A DNA stretch of 49,169 nt from Acidobacteriota bacterium (GTDB taxonomy: Bacteria; Acidobacteriota; Terriglobia; 2-12-FULL-54-10). This document shows positions 25,487-34,179 of this stretch, one piece after another; within the stretch, counting starts at the first letter, position 1, and every line of letters starts with the position of its first letter. The DNA lies in contig SHUM01000024.1 of NCBI GenBank assembly GCA_009691245.1, positions 1 to 49,169 on the forward strand, in the 5' to 3' direction. The notes under the pieces were generated by a model, which did not search any database, was not told the origin of the DNA, and saw nothing but the letters and a program-made list of their open reading frames with translations. The position numbers and the translations under genes are program-made.

Positions 25487-26224
25487 ATGAAGTTGCGATA
25501 CCTGTTAGCGGTCGTGCAGATGCTCGGCGTGCTCATGTGGAGGCCGGTGGACACGTCTGCCGAAGTGGTGGACCGCATCGTGGCCACCGCCGCTGGCAAG
25601 GCCATATCGTTTCATTCCGCAGTGGTGGAGGCCAACTACCAAGCGCTGCTTTCCGGCGATTCGCGGGTGCAGCTGAATGGGGAGGACTCTCTCGCCCTGG
25701 AAACTCTGCGGCCTGCCATCTCGCGTTTGGTGGACCAGCTTGTAATTGAGCAGTTGCGCGACCGCGCGCCGCTCGACGAGCCGGATATGGAAGATGAAAC
25801 CTCCAGGGTGGAGAGGATGCTCGATGAACTGCGCGGGAACTATTCGACCGCCGAGGAGTTCGCACAGACTCTTGTCCGCTACGGTTTTTCCGAGGAGATG
25901 CTGCGCGCGCGGATGCGGCGCGAACGGCGCATTATGTTGTTTGTGGATTATTCCCTGCGTCCGCAAGTCCGCATTCCAGGTGAGCAGGTGGAGGCTTATT
26001 ATCGCGAGCAGTTCGTACCCCAGATTCAGGCGACGCAGCAGACAGAGCAACCCGGCGAAACGCCTCCGGAATTGGACCAGGTGGGCGAGAAGATCGAAGA
26101 GATACTGATCCAGCGGGAGATCAACAAGCTGCTGGAACCATGGCTGGTGAATCTGCGCCGCGAAAGCGGTGTCCGCCTGTTCGATCAGCGAAGCGCGACT
26201 GCCGAATCAGTCGAGGGGAAGTAA
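25487..26224 (+). CDS. SurA-like periplasmic chaperone without PPIase domain
   Basis: This 245-residue protein starts at MKLRYLLAVV (25487), 8 bases after the TamA-like stop, and has a signal peptide. The SurA N-terminal pattern is present: VVDRIVATAAGKAISFHSA, RLVDQLVIEQLRDR, YGFSEEMLRARMRRERRIMLFVDYSLRPQVRIPGEQVEAYYRE. The parvulin domain that follows in SurA is missing. The C-terminal IEEILIQREINKLLEPWLVNLRRES helix belongs to the same chaperone fold. Its place between TamA-like and TamB genes suggests it escorts outer-membrane proteins to this machine. Confidence 0.87.
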   Translation: MKLRYLLAVVQMLGVLMWRPVDTSAEVVDRIVATAAGKAISFHSAVVEANYQALLSGDSRVQLNGEDSLALETLRPAISRLVDQLVIEQLRDRAPLDEPDMEDETSRVERMLDELRGNYSTAEEFAQTLVRYGFSEEMLRARMRRERRIMLFVDYSLRPQVRIPGEQVEAYYREQFVPQIQATQQTEQPGETPPELDQVGEKIEEILIQREINKLLEPWLVNLRRESGVRLFDQRSATAESVEGK

Positions 26225-26244
26225 TAATTTAAGCCATTGAGGGA

Positions 26245-29200
26245 ATGTATTTAGTGAGCGAAACGAATCCAGGGCAAGCTGTAGCCCAGCCCATGCAACG
26301 ACGTCCTTTGCGCCGCCGTGCCGTCGTGGTGTGTGGCGTGCTCGTCGTCGCTTTACTATTGGCGGGAATTACGTACCTCCAGAGCGATGCGTTTCAGGAG
26401 ACGATCCGCCAACGCATTGTCAGCGGGCTCACGCAGACGTTGGGTGTTCAAGTGGAGCTGGAGGAATTCGCGTTCGACTGGACCAATCTTCGCGCACGCC
26501 TGGGAAATTTGGTGGTTCGCGGCAGAGTGCGGGCGAATAGTACTTCCAATGAGGAAGAGCCACTGTTTGCGGCGCGCGAGGTGGAAGCGTCCTGGACGCT
26601 GCTCTCCGTCTGGACACTGGCCACGGAGTTCAAATCCGTCAAGCTGACTGAGCCGCGTATTCGTCTGGAGTTCTATGAGGACGGCTCGAACAATCTGCCC
26701 CTGTCGCCGCCGCGGCCAGACGGGCAGGGAGGCTGGGCCGAGCAATTGCTCGGACTGCGCATCGGCACGATTGAGGTAATCGACGGGTTGTTGGCCTGGA
26801 ACCAACATCGCGTGCCGCTGGCATTTCAGTCTCGTGATGTGGATCTGCGCCTGGCGTACGCTGCTGCCACGGACGCGGTCAGAGAGTCAGGCTATCAGGG
26901 TTCTCTCGCATTGCGCGACGGTACGTTTCAGCTTCGTGATGCGGCGACGCTGCCTTTAACGGGCACCGTGCAGTTCCATTTTTATCCGCAGCGCGCGGAG
27001 GTGCAGGCGATGGAACTGCGCGCCGGGAGATCACTGATCCGCTCGACCGTGAAAGTAAACAGCTATCGCAGTCTGGACCTGTCGATGACCTACGATTTGC
27101 AACTCGACTGGCAGGAAGCCGGCGGACTGATCCGCGCGCGCGGCTGGCAGGGGGATATTCGCTGGCAGGGCCAAGGGCAAGTCAGCAGTGAACGCTGGAA
27201 CCTTGGTGGCGCGCTTACGGTCAATACTTCCCGCACAGGGATTCGCAATTGGGAACACCTGCCGTGGCGGCTCCGCTCCGAGCTGACAGTAAATAGAGAA
27301 ACCGCTGCGAATGCGAGCGGTTCGCAGCCTATTCATGCAGAGCTTCGCAGCATCAACATCGCTGCCGCGGGTGGTCAGATGACCGGGGACGCCAAAGTGA
27401 AATGGGAGAATGGCATCGCCTCTGTCGATTCCGATTTGCAAGTCGAACGGCTCGGCTTTGCGGAGGCGGCGCAGGCCATACGCACGCTGCCGGTGGATTT
27501 AACCCGCTTGCCTTGGTCCGGTGATTTGTCTGGTCCTGTTCACGTGTCATTTGAAAATGCTCCAGCGGATATCCCTTCGCAACGAATTCAGCCGGCACAA
27601 TCGGCATACACTTCCGGCGCACCGCCAACTCGCATAGTGCGCAACATGCGGCTGGATGCTGACTTGAATGTGCAGCCGTCAGCGACTATTCCTGAAGGAA
27701 GTGTTGCTGTTAATGGCCAGTTGAAAGGGACCTACCTGATTCAGGATCGGCGGCTCGAAGACGTGGATGTGGTAATTCAACTGCCGGGCACCCGTCTTAC
27801 TGCGCAGGGCTGGTTGGAGGAGCAGCAATCCTCCATGCAACTCGGCATGGAGACTGCCGAATTGGACGTGAATAAGCCGCTGGCGGAGTTGTTCTGGCGA
27901 GGCTTTAGCGAACTGCCGTTGACCCTGGATGGAAAATTAAAAGCTGATGTTCAGTTGAGTGGAGGATGGCGCGATGCGCGTCTGCGTGGCCCCGTGGAAT
28001 TCTCCGGCCTGACGTATGAGCAAACGCGCTGGGATCAATTCGCCGGTAGCCTGAATTTTCACCGCAGTGTGCAGTCGGAGAATGCCGCGCAGGTTTCCCC
28101 CAGCCCGGCGCGTAGCCGCTCCGAGGTGGAGATCACCTCGGGCCGACTCCGGCGCGGCGCCGCGCTGGCTGAATTCGATCTGTTTCTGGAGCTTCAGGAC
28201 GGACGATTTGTTCCAGGCAGCGTGTTCCGCACTCAGGGGAGCGTCAATCGACTGGCGCTTAGTGCGGTCCAATCATTGACTGGTTCCAACTATCCGGTGA
28301 GCGGAATGATCGAGGCCACCTTTGACGCCTCTGGGACGAGGCAAAATCCACGCGGTCGGGCCAGCGTGCAGATGACAGGTGGCACCATCTACGACGAGCC
28401 GTTCTCGCGCCTCACCGCCGAACTGCGCTTCGATCCCGGCCCGGTCATCACGGCCAGTCCTCTGCGGATCGAAAAAGGCGGCACACTATTCGGGAGTGCC
28501 GTGGTGCGTCTCGCGCAGCGGCAGTTTGATTTGGACCTGACCGCCGCGGACATCTCCATCAAGGAATTAGGGATGCTCCAAAGCCGTCTAGCCGGTTCGC
28601 CAATGGCGATCAACGGGATTCTTTCCGGTCGCATTTCGGGCGGGGGCGCATGGGAGAGTCCGCAACTACGCGGGGAACTCACTGTGCGCGATGCGGGCTT
28701 GGGTGCGCTCCGCGACGGGCGGCTGAGGATTGAGTTCGATTCGGATCGGACTCAAGTGAATTGGAGATCCGACGGCTCGATGTTCGGCGGTGAAATTACA
28801 GGAAGCGGGAAAGTGGGTCTTGCCGCGCCACGAATCCTTGCGGCGAGACTCGACTTGCGCAATGCAGCAATCCGGTCGCTGGTTTCCTTGCAGCAGGAGC
28901 CGCCACCAGGGCTGGACGGGTTGCTGGATGCCACGGCTAACATCGCGGGCAACCTGCAAGACCCGAAATCCATTGTTGGCGAGGGCGAAGTCACGCGGCT
29001 GGAAGTAACGCGCGCGGGCGTCTCCATGCGCACCAGCGGGCCCGTCGAATTGCGCTACGCGAATCAGATGGTTCAGATTAGTTCACTTCATCTCATGGGG
29101 GATCAAGTCGACCTGACCGCCAGCGGCACCATTCGCACCGTCTCCGACCCGGCGATGAACTTAACGGCCAAGGGGCAGATTGATTTGGCCGCGCTCAGTA

Positions 29201-30432
29201 AGCTGGACCCGCAAGTGGCAACTCAGGGCCAAGCCTTGCTTGATGCCCAGATTACCGGCACGCTACGCAGGCCGCAGTGGCGCGGGCGATTGCAGGTGGT
29301 CAACGGCAGCGCGCAGTTTGGCAGGCTGGCGAATTCGCTGGCAGCTATCCGCGGCGCGATTGTCTTCGACGGCACGCGCGGCGAATTGGAGGGATTCCGC
29401 GCCGAGAGCGGTGGCGGCGAACTTCTGATCGGCGGCAACGTGCGCTACGGCGAAGGCGCAGGAATACAGTTCAACCTGAACGGCACGGTTCGGAATGTCC
29501 GCATACGCTATCCAGAGGAGTTGAACACCTGGGTCGATGGACAGTTGAATTGGACCGGCTCGACTCGTGCGAGCTTGCTGGAAGGCCGGGTTACCATCGC
29601 GCGCCAGGCCGTAACGCCGCCCAATGATCTGGCGCAGGTTTTGCTGGGGCGACGCGGCAGTCCCGTTCCATTCAACGATTCTCCGTTCTTGCGCAACCTG
29701 CGGTTGAGCCTCGCCGTGAACTCTGCTCCCGAAGTTCGGCTGGACACGCGCACGGCGCGCAATCTGCAAACCGTGGTGGAGGCACGTATCCAGGGCACGG
29801 GAGAGCAGCCCGCGATACTGGGCCGCGTTGGCGTGTTGGGCGGCGAAATTGAATTTGCCGGGAAGCGATACACCATCAACCGCGGCGAGATATCGTTTCT
29901 CAATCCGTTCCGCTTCGAGCCAGTGCTCAATCTGAATGTGCAGGCGCGGGTGCAGCAATACGACATCACCATGGATTTTTCCGGGCCGCCCGACCGGCTG
30001 AATGTAACCTATCGTTCGGACCCACCGCTGCCCACACGCGACATTCTCGCGCTATTGGTGGCGGGCGGCGGGCGGCAGACTTCGCTGCAGCCCTCCACGT
30101 CGCAGCAGTTGCCGCAGGTAACAGCGGACTCGCTCCTGTCGCAGGCGCTCAGCAGCCAGATTGGTTCGCGCCTCGATCGCATCTTCGGAGCCGGTCGCGT
30201 GCGTGTCGATCCTCAGATCAGCGGTTTGGGTAGGCCGGCGAGCGCGACGGTGGCGCTAGAGCAGCAGTTCCGCAACAACCTCACGCTGCTCTACGTTACT
30301 GACGTTTCGACCGCGCAGCAGCAGTACGTGCAGGCCGAATGGCTCATCAGCCCCAAGCTTTCCGTTGTGGGCATCCGCGATCATAATGGCCTGATCGGCG
30401 TAAACTTTCAGATTACACTGCGGTTCGAGTAG
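26245..30432 (+). CDS. TamB-family inner-membrane/periplasmic translocation protein
   Basis: The protein has 1395 residues. An N-terminal transmembrane anchor (AVVVCGVLVVALLLAGITYL) sits near residues 29-48, followed by an AsmA/TamB-type start (LTQTLGVQVELEEFAFDW). A long series of beta-rich repeats then forms the hydrophobic groove of the family. The C-terminal DUF490 domain carries INRGEISFLNPFRFEPVLNLNVQARVQQYDITMDFSGPPDRL, then RDILALL and the terminal barrel-binding segment. TamB-like proteins carry lipids or barrel proteins between membranes together with a TamA/BamA partner. The gene is 20 bases downstream of the SurA-like gene. Confidence 0.92.
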   Translation: MYLVSETNPGQAVAQPMQRRPLRRRAVVVCGVLVVALLLAGITYLQSDAFQETIRQRIVSGLTQTLGVQVELEEFAFDWTNLRARLGNLVVRGRVRANSTSNEEEPLFAAREVEASWTLLSVWTLATEFKSVKLTEPRIRLEFYEDGSNNLPLSPPRPDGQGGWAEQLLGLRIGTIEVIDGLLAWNQHRVPLAFQSRDVDLRLAYAAATDAVRESGYQGSLALRDGTFQLRDAATLPLTGTVQFHFYPQRAEVQAMELRAGRSLIRSTVKVNSYRSLDLSMTYDLQLDWQEAGGLIRARGWQGDIRWQGQGQVSSERWNLGGALTVNTSRTGIRNWEHLPWRLRSELTVNRETAANASGSQPIHAELRSINIAAAGGQMTGDAKVKWENGIASVDSDLQVERLGFAEAAQAIRTLPVDLTRLPWSGDLSGPVHVSFENAPADIPSQRIQPAQSAYTSGAPPTRIVRNMRLDADLNVQPSATIPEGSVAVNGQLKGTYLIQDRRLEDVDVVIQLPGTRLTAQGWLEEQQSSMQLGMETAELDVNKPLAELFWRGFSELPLTLDGKLKADVQLSGGWRDARLRGPVEFSGLTYEQTRWDQFAGSLNFHRSVQSENAAQVSPSPARSRSEVEITSGRLRRGAALAEFDLFLELQDGRFVPGSVFRTQGSVNRLALSAVQSLTGSNYPVSGMIEATFDASGTRQNPRGRASVQMTGGTIYDEPFSRLTAELRFDPGPVITASPLRIEKGGTLFGSAVVRLAQRQFDLDLTAADISIKELGMLQSRLAGSPMAINGILSGRISGGGAWESPQLRGELTVRDAGLGALRDGRLRIEFDSDRTQVNWRSDGSMFGGEITGSGKVGLAAPRILAARLDLRNAAIRSLVSLQQEPPPGLDGLLDATANIAGNLQDPKSIVGEGEVTRLEVTRAGVSMRTSGPVELRYANQMVQISSLHLMGDQVDLTASGTIRTVSDPAMNLTAKGQIDLAALSKLDPQVATQGQALLDAQITGTLRRPQWRGRLQVVNGSAQFGRLANSLAAIRGAIVFDGTRGELEGFRAESGGGELLIGGNVRYGEGAGIQFNLNGTVRNVRIRYPEELNTWVDGQLNWTGSTRASLLEGRVTIARQAVTPPNDLAQVLLGRRGSPVPFNDSPFLRNLRLSLAVNSAPEVRLDTRTARNLQTVVEARIQGTGEQPAILGRVGVLGGEIEFAGKRYTINRGEISFLNPFRFEPVLNLNVQARVQQYDITMDFSGPPDRLNVTYRSDPPLPTRDILALLVAGGGRQTSLQPSTSQQLPQVTADSLLSQALSSQIGSRLDRIFGAGRVRVDPQISGLGRPASATVALEQQFRNNLTLLYVTDVSTAQQQYVQAEWLISPKLSVVGIRDHNGLIGVNFQITLRFE

Positions 30433-30501
30433 CATGTGGAACGGCGCTGATGGTGCGATGGAGGAGAACACGGCGGGCTGCCGGAAGCGACCAACTAAAC
30501 G

Positions 30502-31287
30502 ATGAATGAGCAACAAATATCCGCTGGACAAGATATCTTCCTGAGCGTGGTCATCCCGGCCTATAACGAGGCGGAACGCATCGGCGCGACCGTGTGCCGC
30601 GTGGTGGAATTTTTAGGCCGCCGCGTGGACCGTTGGGAAATGGTGGTGGTCGATGACGGCTCCACGGACGGCACGGCGCAACTGGTGCGGAACCTTTTTC
30701 CCTCCGAACACCGCCTCCGTGTACTTCAATTGTCGCCGAATCACGGTAAAGGTCATGCCGTGCGCGTCGGCATGCTGGCCGCCGAGGGCGACCTGATCCT
30801 ATTCTCCGATGCGGATCTCTCTGCGCCCATCGAAGAAGTTGAGCGCTTGCTTCCTGCCGTACTGGATTCAACGGTTGGTGGTTACGATGTAGCCTTCGGC
30901 TCCCGCGCCCTCAAGCGTGAATGGATCGAGGTTCACCAATCCATGCGCCGCGAGCTCGCCGGCAAGTGTTTCAACCTTGCGTTGCGTGTCCTGACTGGGT
31001 TGAATTATCGGGATACCCAATGTGGATTCAAGCTGTTCCGCCGGGCGGCGGCACGGGCCATTTTTTCGCGCCAGCAAATCATCGGATTCGGATTTGACCC
31101 GGAAGTATTGTTCCTGGCCCGTAAGCTCGGGCTGCGCGCCATCGAAGTGCCGGTACGCTGGGCTCACAACGAGGGTAGCAAGGTAAGAGTCTTGCGCGAT
31201 GGCATTCGAATGGTTGTCGATCTTTTGCGGATTCGAGGGAATGACCTGACCGGAAAATACGCGGGCGAGGAGTCGAAGCAGCCCTAG
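30502..31287 (+). CDS. Family-2 glycosyltransferase (dolichyl-phosphate glucosyltransferase-like)
   Basis: This 261-residue GT-A enzyme has the opening SVVIPAYNEAERI, the nucleotide-binding VVDDGSTDGT, the metal-binding DAD at 103-105 (FSDADLSAP), and the acceptor region QCGFKLFRR with GFGFDPEVLFLARK. These match enzymes that load glucose or mannose onto a polyprenyl phosphate. Such a lipid-linked sugar could feed GT-C transferases like the one at 17204-18565, but that link is inference. It lies 69 bases after tamB and is convergent with the BoxR-like gene. Confidence 0.9.
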   Translation: MNEQQISAGQDIFLSVVIPAYNEAERIGATVCRVVEFLGRRVDRWEMVVVDDGSTDGTAQLVRNLFPSEHRLRVLQLSPNHGKGHAVRVGMLAAEGDLILFSDADLSAPIEEVERLLPAVLDSTVGGYDVAFGSRALKREWIEVHQSMRRELAGKCFNLALRVLTGLNYRDTQCGFKLFRRAAARAIFSRQQIIGFGFDPEVLFLARKLGLRAIEVPVRWAHNEGSKVRVLRDGIRMVVDLLRIRGNDLTGKYAGEESKQP

Positions 31288-31301
31288 AAGTTCCGTGACT
31301 G

Positions 31302-32252
31302 TCAGCCCGCGGCCCTCTCCGTTCGGATACTGGAGGACCTTGCCGGACGATTGTTTTGTGGATTTCCCGGTGCCGTGCTCTTTCCCTTCACGGCTTTCAC
31401 CAGCCCCAGTCCGGTCATCACCAGCTCAACAATTTTCTCAGGTGGATGCCGCCACGTTTCCATCACCAATTCCGCCTGCGAGTACAGGGGCTCGCGAATT
31501 TTCAGCATGACCTTTAGTTCATCCTTCGCTGCCGGATTGTTGCGCATGGGCCGGATGTCGCCCTGCGCAACCACGCGGTTCCAGTGATCCTGCGTGCGCG
31601 CCTTCAGCCATACTGTGTGGCACTGCCGCCGCACCATGGCCCAGGTCTCCCGGTCCGTTACCAGCGAGCCTCCGGTGGCGATCACGGCGGGAGCGGCGCT
31701 GGCCAGGAATTTTTCCATGACATCGTGCTGGAGTTGGCCGTAGTAGCCCTCGCCATGCAGCGTGAACATCTGCACCAGATTCAGGCCGGACTGCCGCTCC
31801 AGCAGCGCGTCGAATTCCACGAAGCGTATTCCCAGCCGGCGCGCCAGCAAACGGCCCACCGTGGATTTGCCTGCGCCGCGCACGCCGACCAGCGCGATGG
31901 AGCGGGGAATGGGTTTGTGCAGCCGCTCGGAGAGCCACTTGTATAGCTCATCGAGACTGTCGCCGCCGCAGCCCTCTACTAATTCCAAAACGCGGCCACG
32001 CAGCGAGACATCTTTCTTGTTGGCGGGGATCAAACTTTGCAGCGGTAACTCCAGAGCGCTGGCCACGCGCAGCAGACGGGCCACGGAGATGTTGCCGCGA
32101 CCGGCTTCCAGCTCGGACAGGAATCGCGGTGACAACCCGGCCTGACCGGCCAAATCGTGAATGCTGCGCCCGCCTTCGTTGCGCAGAGTGCGCACGCGTT
32201 GGCCGAGGTCCTTCAGGAATCCATCGGCTTCGAATTTATGGTCAGTCGCCAT
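31302..32252 (-). CDS. boxR: BoxR/BzdR-type regulator: HTH plus shikimate-kinase-like domain
   Basis: The 316-residue protein joins an XRE helix-turn-helix (residues about 14-70, DLAGQAGLSPRFLSELEAGRGNISVARLLRVA) to a shikimate-kinase-like domain. The latter has a Walker A P-loop (GVRGAGKST, 123-131), FVEFDALLERQSGL and the VIATGGSLV segment. This fusion is known from BzdR and BoxR, which repress benzoate genes and respond to benzoyl-CoA bound by the kinase-like domain. It is divergent from the BoxB-like gene, with 247 bases between the starts holding two TGCATTA boxes. A true shikimate kinase is excluded by the HTH and the lack of aro neighbours. Confidence 0.9.
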   Translation of the reverse strand: MATDHKFEADGFLKDLGQRVRTLRNEGGRSIHDLAGQAGLSPRFLSELEAGRGNISVARLLRVASALELPLQSLIPANKKDVSLRGRVLELVEGCGGDSLDELYKWLSERLHKPIPRSIALVGVRGAGKSTVGRLLARRLGIRFVEFDALLERQSGLNLVQMFTLHGEGYYGQLQHDVMEKFLASAAPAVIATGGSLVTDRETWAMVRRQCHTVWLKARTQDHWNRVVAQGDIRPMRNNPAAKDELKVMLKIREPLYSQAELVMETWRHPPEKIVELVMTGLGLVKAVKGKSTAPGNPQNNRPARSSSIRTERAAG

Positions 32253-32308
32253 GCCTGAACCTCGCTGCCCGCCCGGCCAGTCCCCGATTTTCTGACGGGC
32301 ACTTGATA

Positions 32309-32353
32309 TGCATTATATTTCACTTGTCAAGAAAGTCAAGCTGCATTAAATTT
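32309..32353 (+). promoter_or_regulatory. Candidate BoxR operator: two direct TGCATTA(T/A)ATTT boxes
   Basis: Boxes at 32309-32320 (tgcattatattt) and 32342-32353 (tgcattaaattt) match at 11 of 12 bases and start 33 bases apart, about three helical turns. BzdR/BoxR regulators are known to bind TGCA-centred sites. The boxes lie between the divergent regulator and oxygenase genes. Confidence 0.55.
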
Positions 32354-32499
32354 CTAAGTGGATGGTGTCTTTGGCTTCCGCTCCGGTTACTGGCAAGGGA
32401 GAGAGGAAGCGAGATGCGCCGTAAAAAGTTTACAGTTTGTCGCAACGAAATTCATCTATCCGGGAGCCTGTCGGGCCGCCCGCTAAAGGAGCCAGAACG

Positions 32500-33639
32500 A
32501 TGCTAGTCAAGAAAAGCAGGGTGCAGACCTTTGATGATTGGATCGATTATTTCCATCAATGGCGCAACGACATCGGCTATCCCACCGACCTGATCGGCGC
32601 GGACTATACCTTTGAGACCAAGCTGAGCGAGCTGGAGAGCGACGAAGTTGAGTTCGGCCACTTTGCCGGACAGCGCAAGTGGGAGAAGGTCTCCGACATC
32701 CCGGATCAGCGCATCAAGGACGCGCTGCTGCACCTGATCGAATTCCAGGGCGACACCGAGTTCGCCTCGGTCGAGCAGCAGAAGGGTCTGCTCGATCGGG
32801 CTCCGACCAAGTACGATCTGGACTCGATGCTGCGAGTGAACCGCGAGGAGATGCGCCACGGCTGGCAGATGGGCTATCTGCTGGTAACGCACTTCGGCGA
32901 CACCGGACGGCAGCGCTCCGAGCGCCTGCTCACGCGCCGCGCCTCCGAGCGCACTCGTCTGCTCGGCTCCTTCAACGAGCCGGTCAACAACTGGCTGGAC
33001 TTCTTCACCTATACCGACTTCATCGATCGCGACGGCAAGTACCAGTTGAACATGCTGAGCCGCAGCGCGTTCGCGCCGCTGGCGCAGAGCATGCGTCCGA
33101 TGCTGCAGGAAGAGGCGTTCCATCTGCTCACCGGCAACACCGGCCTGATGCGCATTGTGAAAGCGGGAGTGATTCCGACCGCGATTATTCAGAAATATTT
33201 CAATAAGTGGATCTCCACGGCCTACGATCTGTTCGGCCAGGATGAATCCTCGACGGCCTACTGGGCATACCTGTGGGGAGTGAAGGGGCGCTACGACGAG
33301 CACCTCTTCGACGGCCCGCCGGACATGAACAAGATCAACGACGTGTCGCGCAACCAGTACTACAAGGAAGTCGCGGCCATCGTGGATTCGCTCAACAGGA
33401 ACATCAAGCCGGATCAGCAGAAGTTGGTGATGCCGGACATTAAGTTCAACCGCGCCGTGGGCATGTACGCCGGACAGCCTTACAGCGTTACCGGCGAACT
33501 GCTCTCACCCGAGGAATACGCGAAGCATAAGGACGACGTGGTCCCCAGCGAGGCGGACGTGCAGTACGTCATCAATCTCGAAAAGGAGAAAACTCCGTGG
33601 ATCGTGGACCCGAATCAGGCAGCAACGCCGGCGCGGTAA
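32500..33639 (+). CDS. BoxB-like di-iron aryl-CoA epoxidase
   Basis: This 379-residue ferritin-like protein is close in pattern to BoxB, which epoxidises benzoyl-CoA. Shared segments are IEFQGDTEFASVEQQ, EEMRHGWQMGYLL, FIDRDGKYQLNML, EEAFHLLTGNTG, IIQKYFNKW and DLFGQDESS. Likely iron ligands are E87, E117, H120, E205 and H208 (two ExxH pairs). It is about 95 residues shorter than classical BoxB, with a shorter N-terminus and a shorter segment before the IIQKY helix. The start at 32500 is preceded by AAAGGAG. The next gene overlaps it by 43 bases. PaaA (phenylacetyl-CoA epoxidase) is a more distant alternative. Confidence 0.82.
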   Translation: MLVKKSRVQTFDDWIDYFHQWRNDIGYPTDLIGADYTFETKLSELESDEVEFGHFAGQRKWEKVSDIPDQRIKDALLHLIEFQGDTEFASVEQQKGLLDRAPTKYDLDSMLRVNREEMRHGWQMGYLLVTHFGDTGRQRSERLLTRRASERTRLLGSFNEPVNNWLDFFTYTDFIDRDGKYQLNMLSRSAFAPLAQSMRPMLQEEAFHLLTGNTGLMRIVKAGVIPTAIIQKYFNKWISTAYDLFGQDESSTAYWAYLWGVKGRYDEHLFDGPPDMNKINDVSRNQYYKEVAAIVDSLNRNIKPDQQKLVMPDIKFNRAVGMYAGQPYSVTGELLSPEEYAKHKDDVVPSEADVQYVINLEKEKTPWIVDPNQAATPAR

Positions 33640-34031
33640 CCGGGCTGGCGGAAAATCCCGCGGAAGCCAAGAAGCTGGTCTTTGTCTGCATGAATGTGGA
33701 TTGCCGTGTGCGAGGCGCCTCCGAAGTGATGGAGCGCCTCAGCACTCGAGTCCAGAACGAATGCAGTCAGTCGACTGGCGGAGAGGGCGCGGACAATCCC
33801 TGCGGAAATACCGAAGTGCGGCCGTACATGTGCTTCGGCGGCTGCCACGACGGTCCCAACGTGATCGTCTATCCGGATCGCGTCTGGTACGCCAACGTGA
33901 AGCCGGAGGACGCCGACACGATTGTGGATCAGCATTTGAAGAAGGGCGAGATCGTAAAGCCGTTGACTGGGAAGATCGAAAAGGGTCTCGAAGATATGAT
34001 CTTCAATCTTCTGGATTTCGGCATCTACTAG
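33597..34031 (+). CDS. Thioredoxin-fold [2Fe-2S] ferredoxin
   Basis: The protein has 144 residues, starting at the GTG at 33597 behind AAAAGGAG, inside the end of the BoxB-like gene. The domain begins at KLVFVCMNVDCRVRGASEV and continues through ECSQSTGG...NPCGNTEVRPYMCFGGCHDGPNVIVYPDRVWYANV. These cysteines and the fold order match the shethna-type/NuoE-like [2Fe-2S] ferredoxins. Because it is translationally coupled to the oxygenase, it probably delivers electrons to the di-iron site in place of BoxA. The extra C-terminal tail (KGLEDMIFNLLDFGIY) is unusual. Confidence 0.83.
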   Translation: MDRGPESGSNAGAVTGLAENPAEAKKLVFVCMNVDCRVRGASEVMERLSTRVQNECSQSTGGEGADNPCGNTEVRPYMCFGGCHDGPNVIVYPDRVWYANVKPEDADTIVDQHLKKGEIVKPLTGKIEKGLEDMIFNLLDFGIY

Positions 34032-34104
34032 CGCGACTGCTGAATCCGCAAGGAGTTTTGAAAACAGTCCAGATAATTGGACCATCACGCAACACCAATC
34101 AAGG

Positions 34105-34144
34105 GCCTGCGGGAAGTACTCTCACCCGCAGGCTCTTCGCTTTT
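34105..34144 (+). terminator. Rho-independent terminator after the ferredoxin gene
   Basis: A perfect 9-bp stem, gcctgcggg / cccgcaggc, with an 11-base loop (34105-34133), is followed by tcttcgctttt. It limits the oxygenase transcript to two genes. Confidence 0.8.
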
Positions 34145-34179
34145 GGCGGCTCCGCCAGTCGGTGTGCTATTTTGAGGTT

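Noticed and set aside
31302-32252. Plain shikimate kinase (aroK) call
   Set aside because: The N-terminal HTH, the divergent BoxB-like gene and the TGCA boxes point to a BoxR-type regulator.
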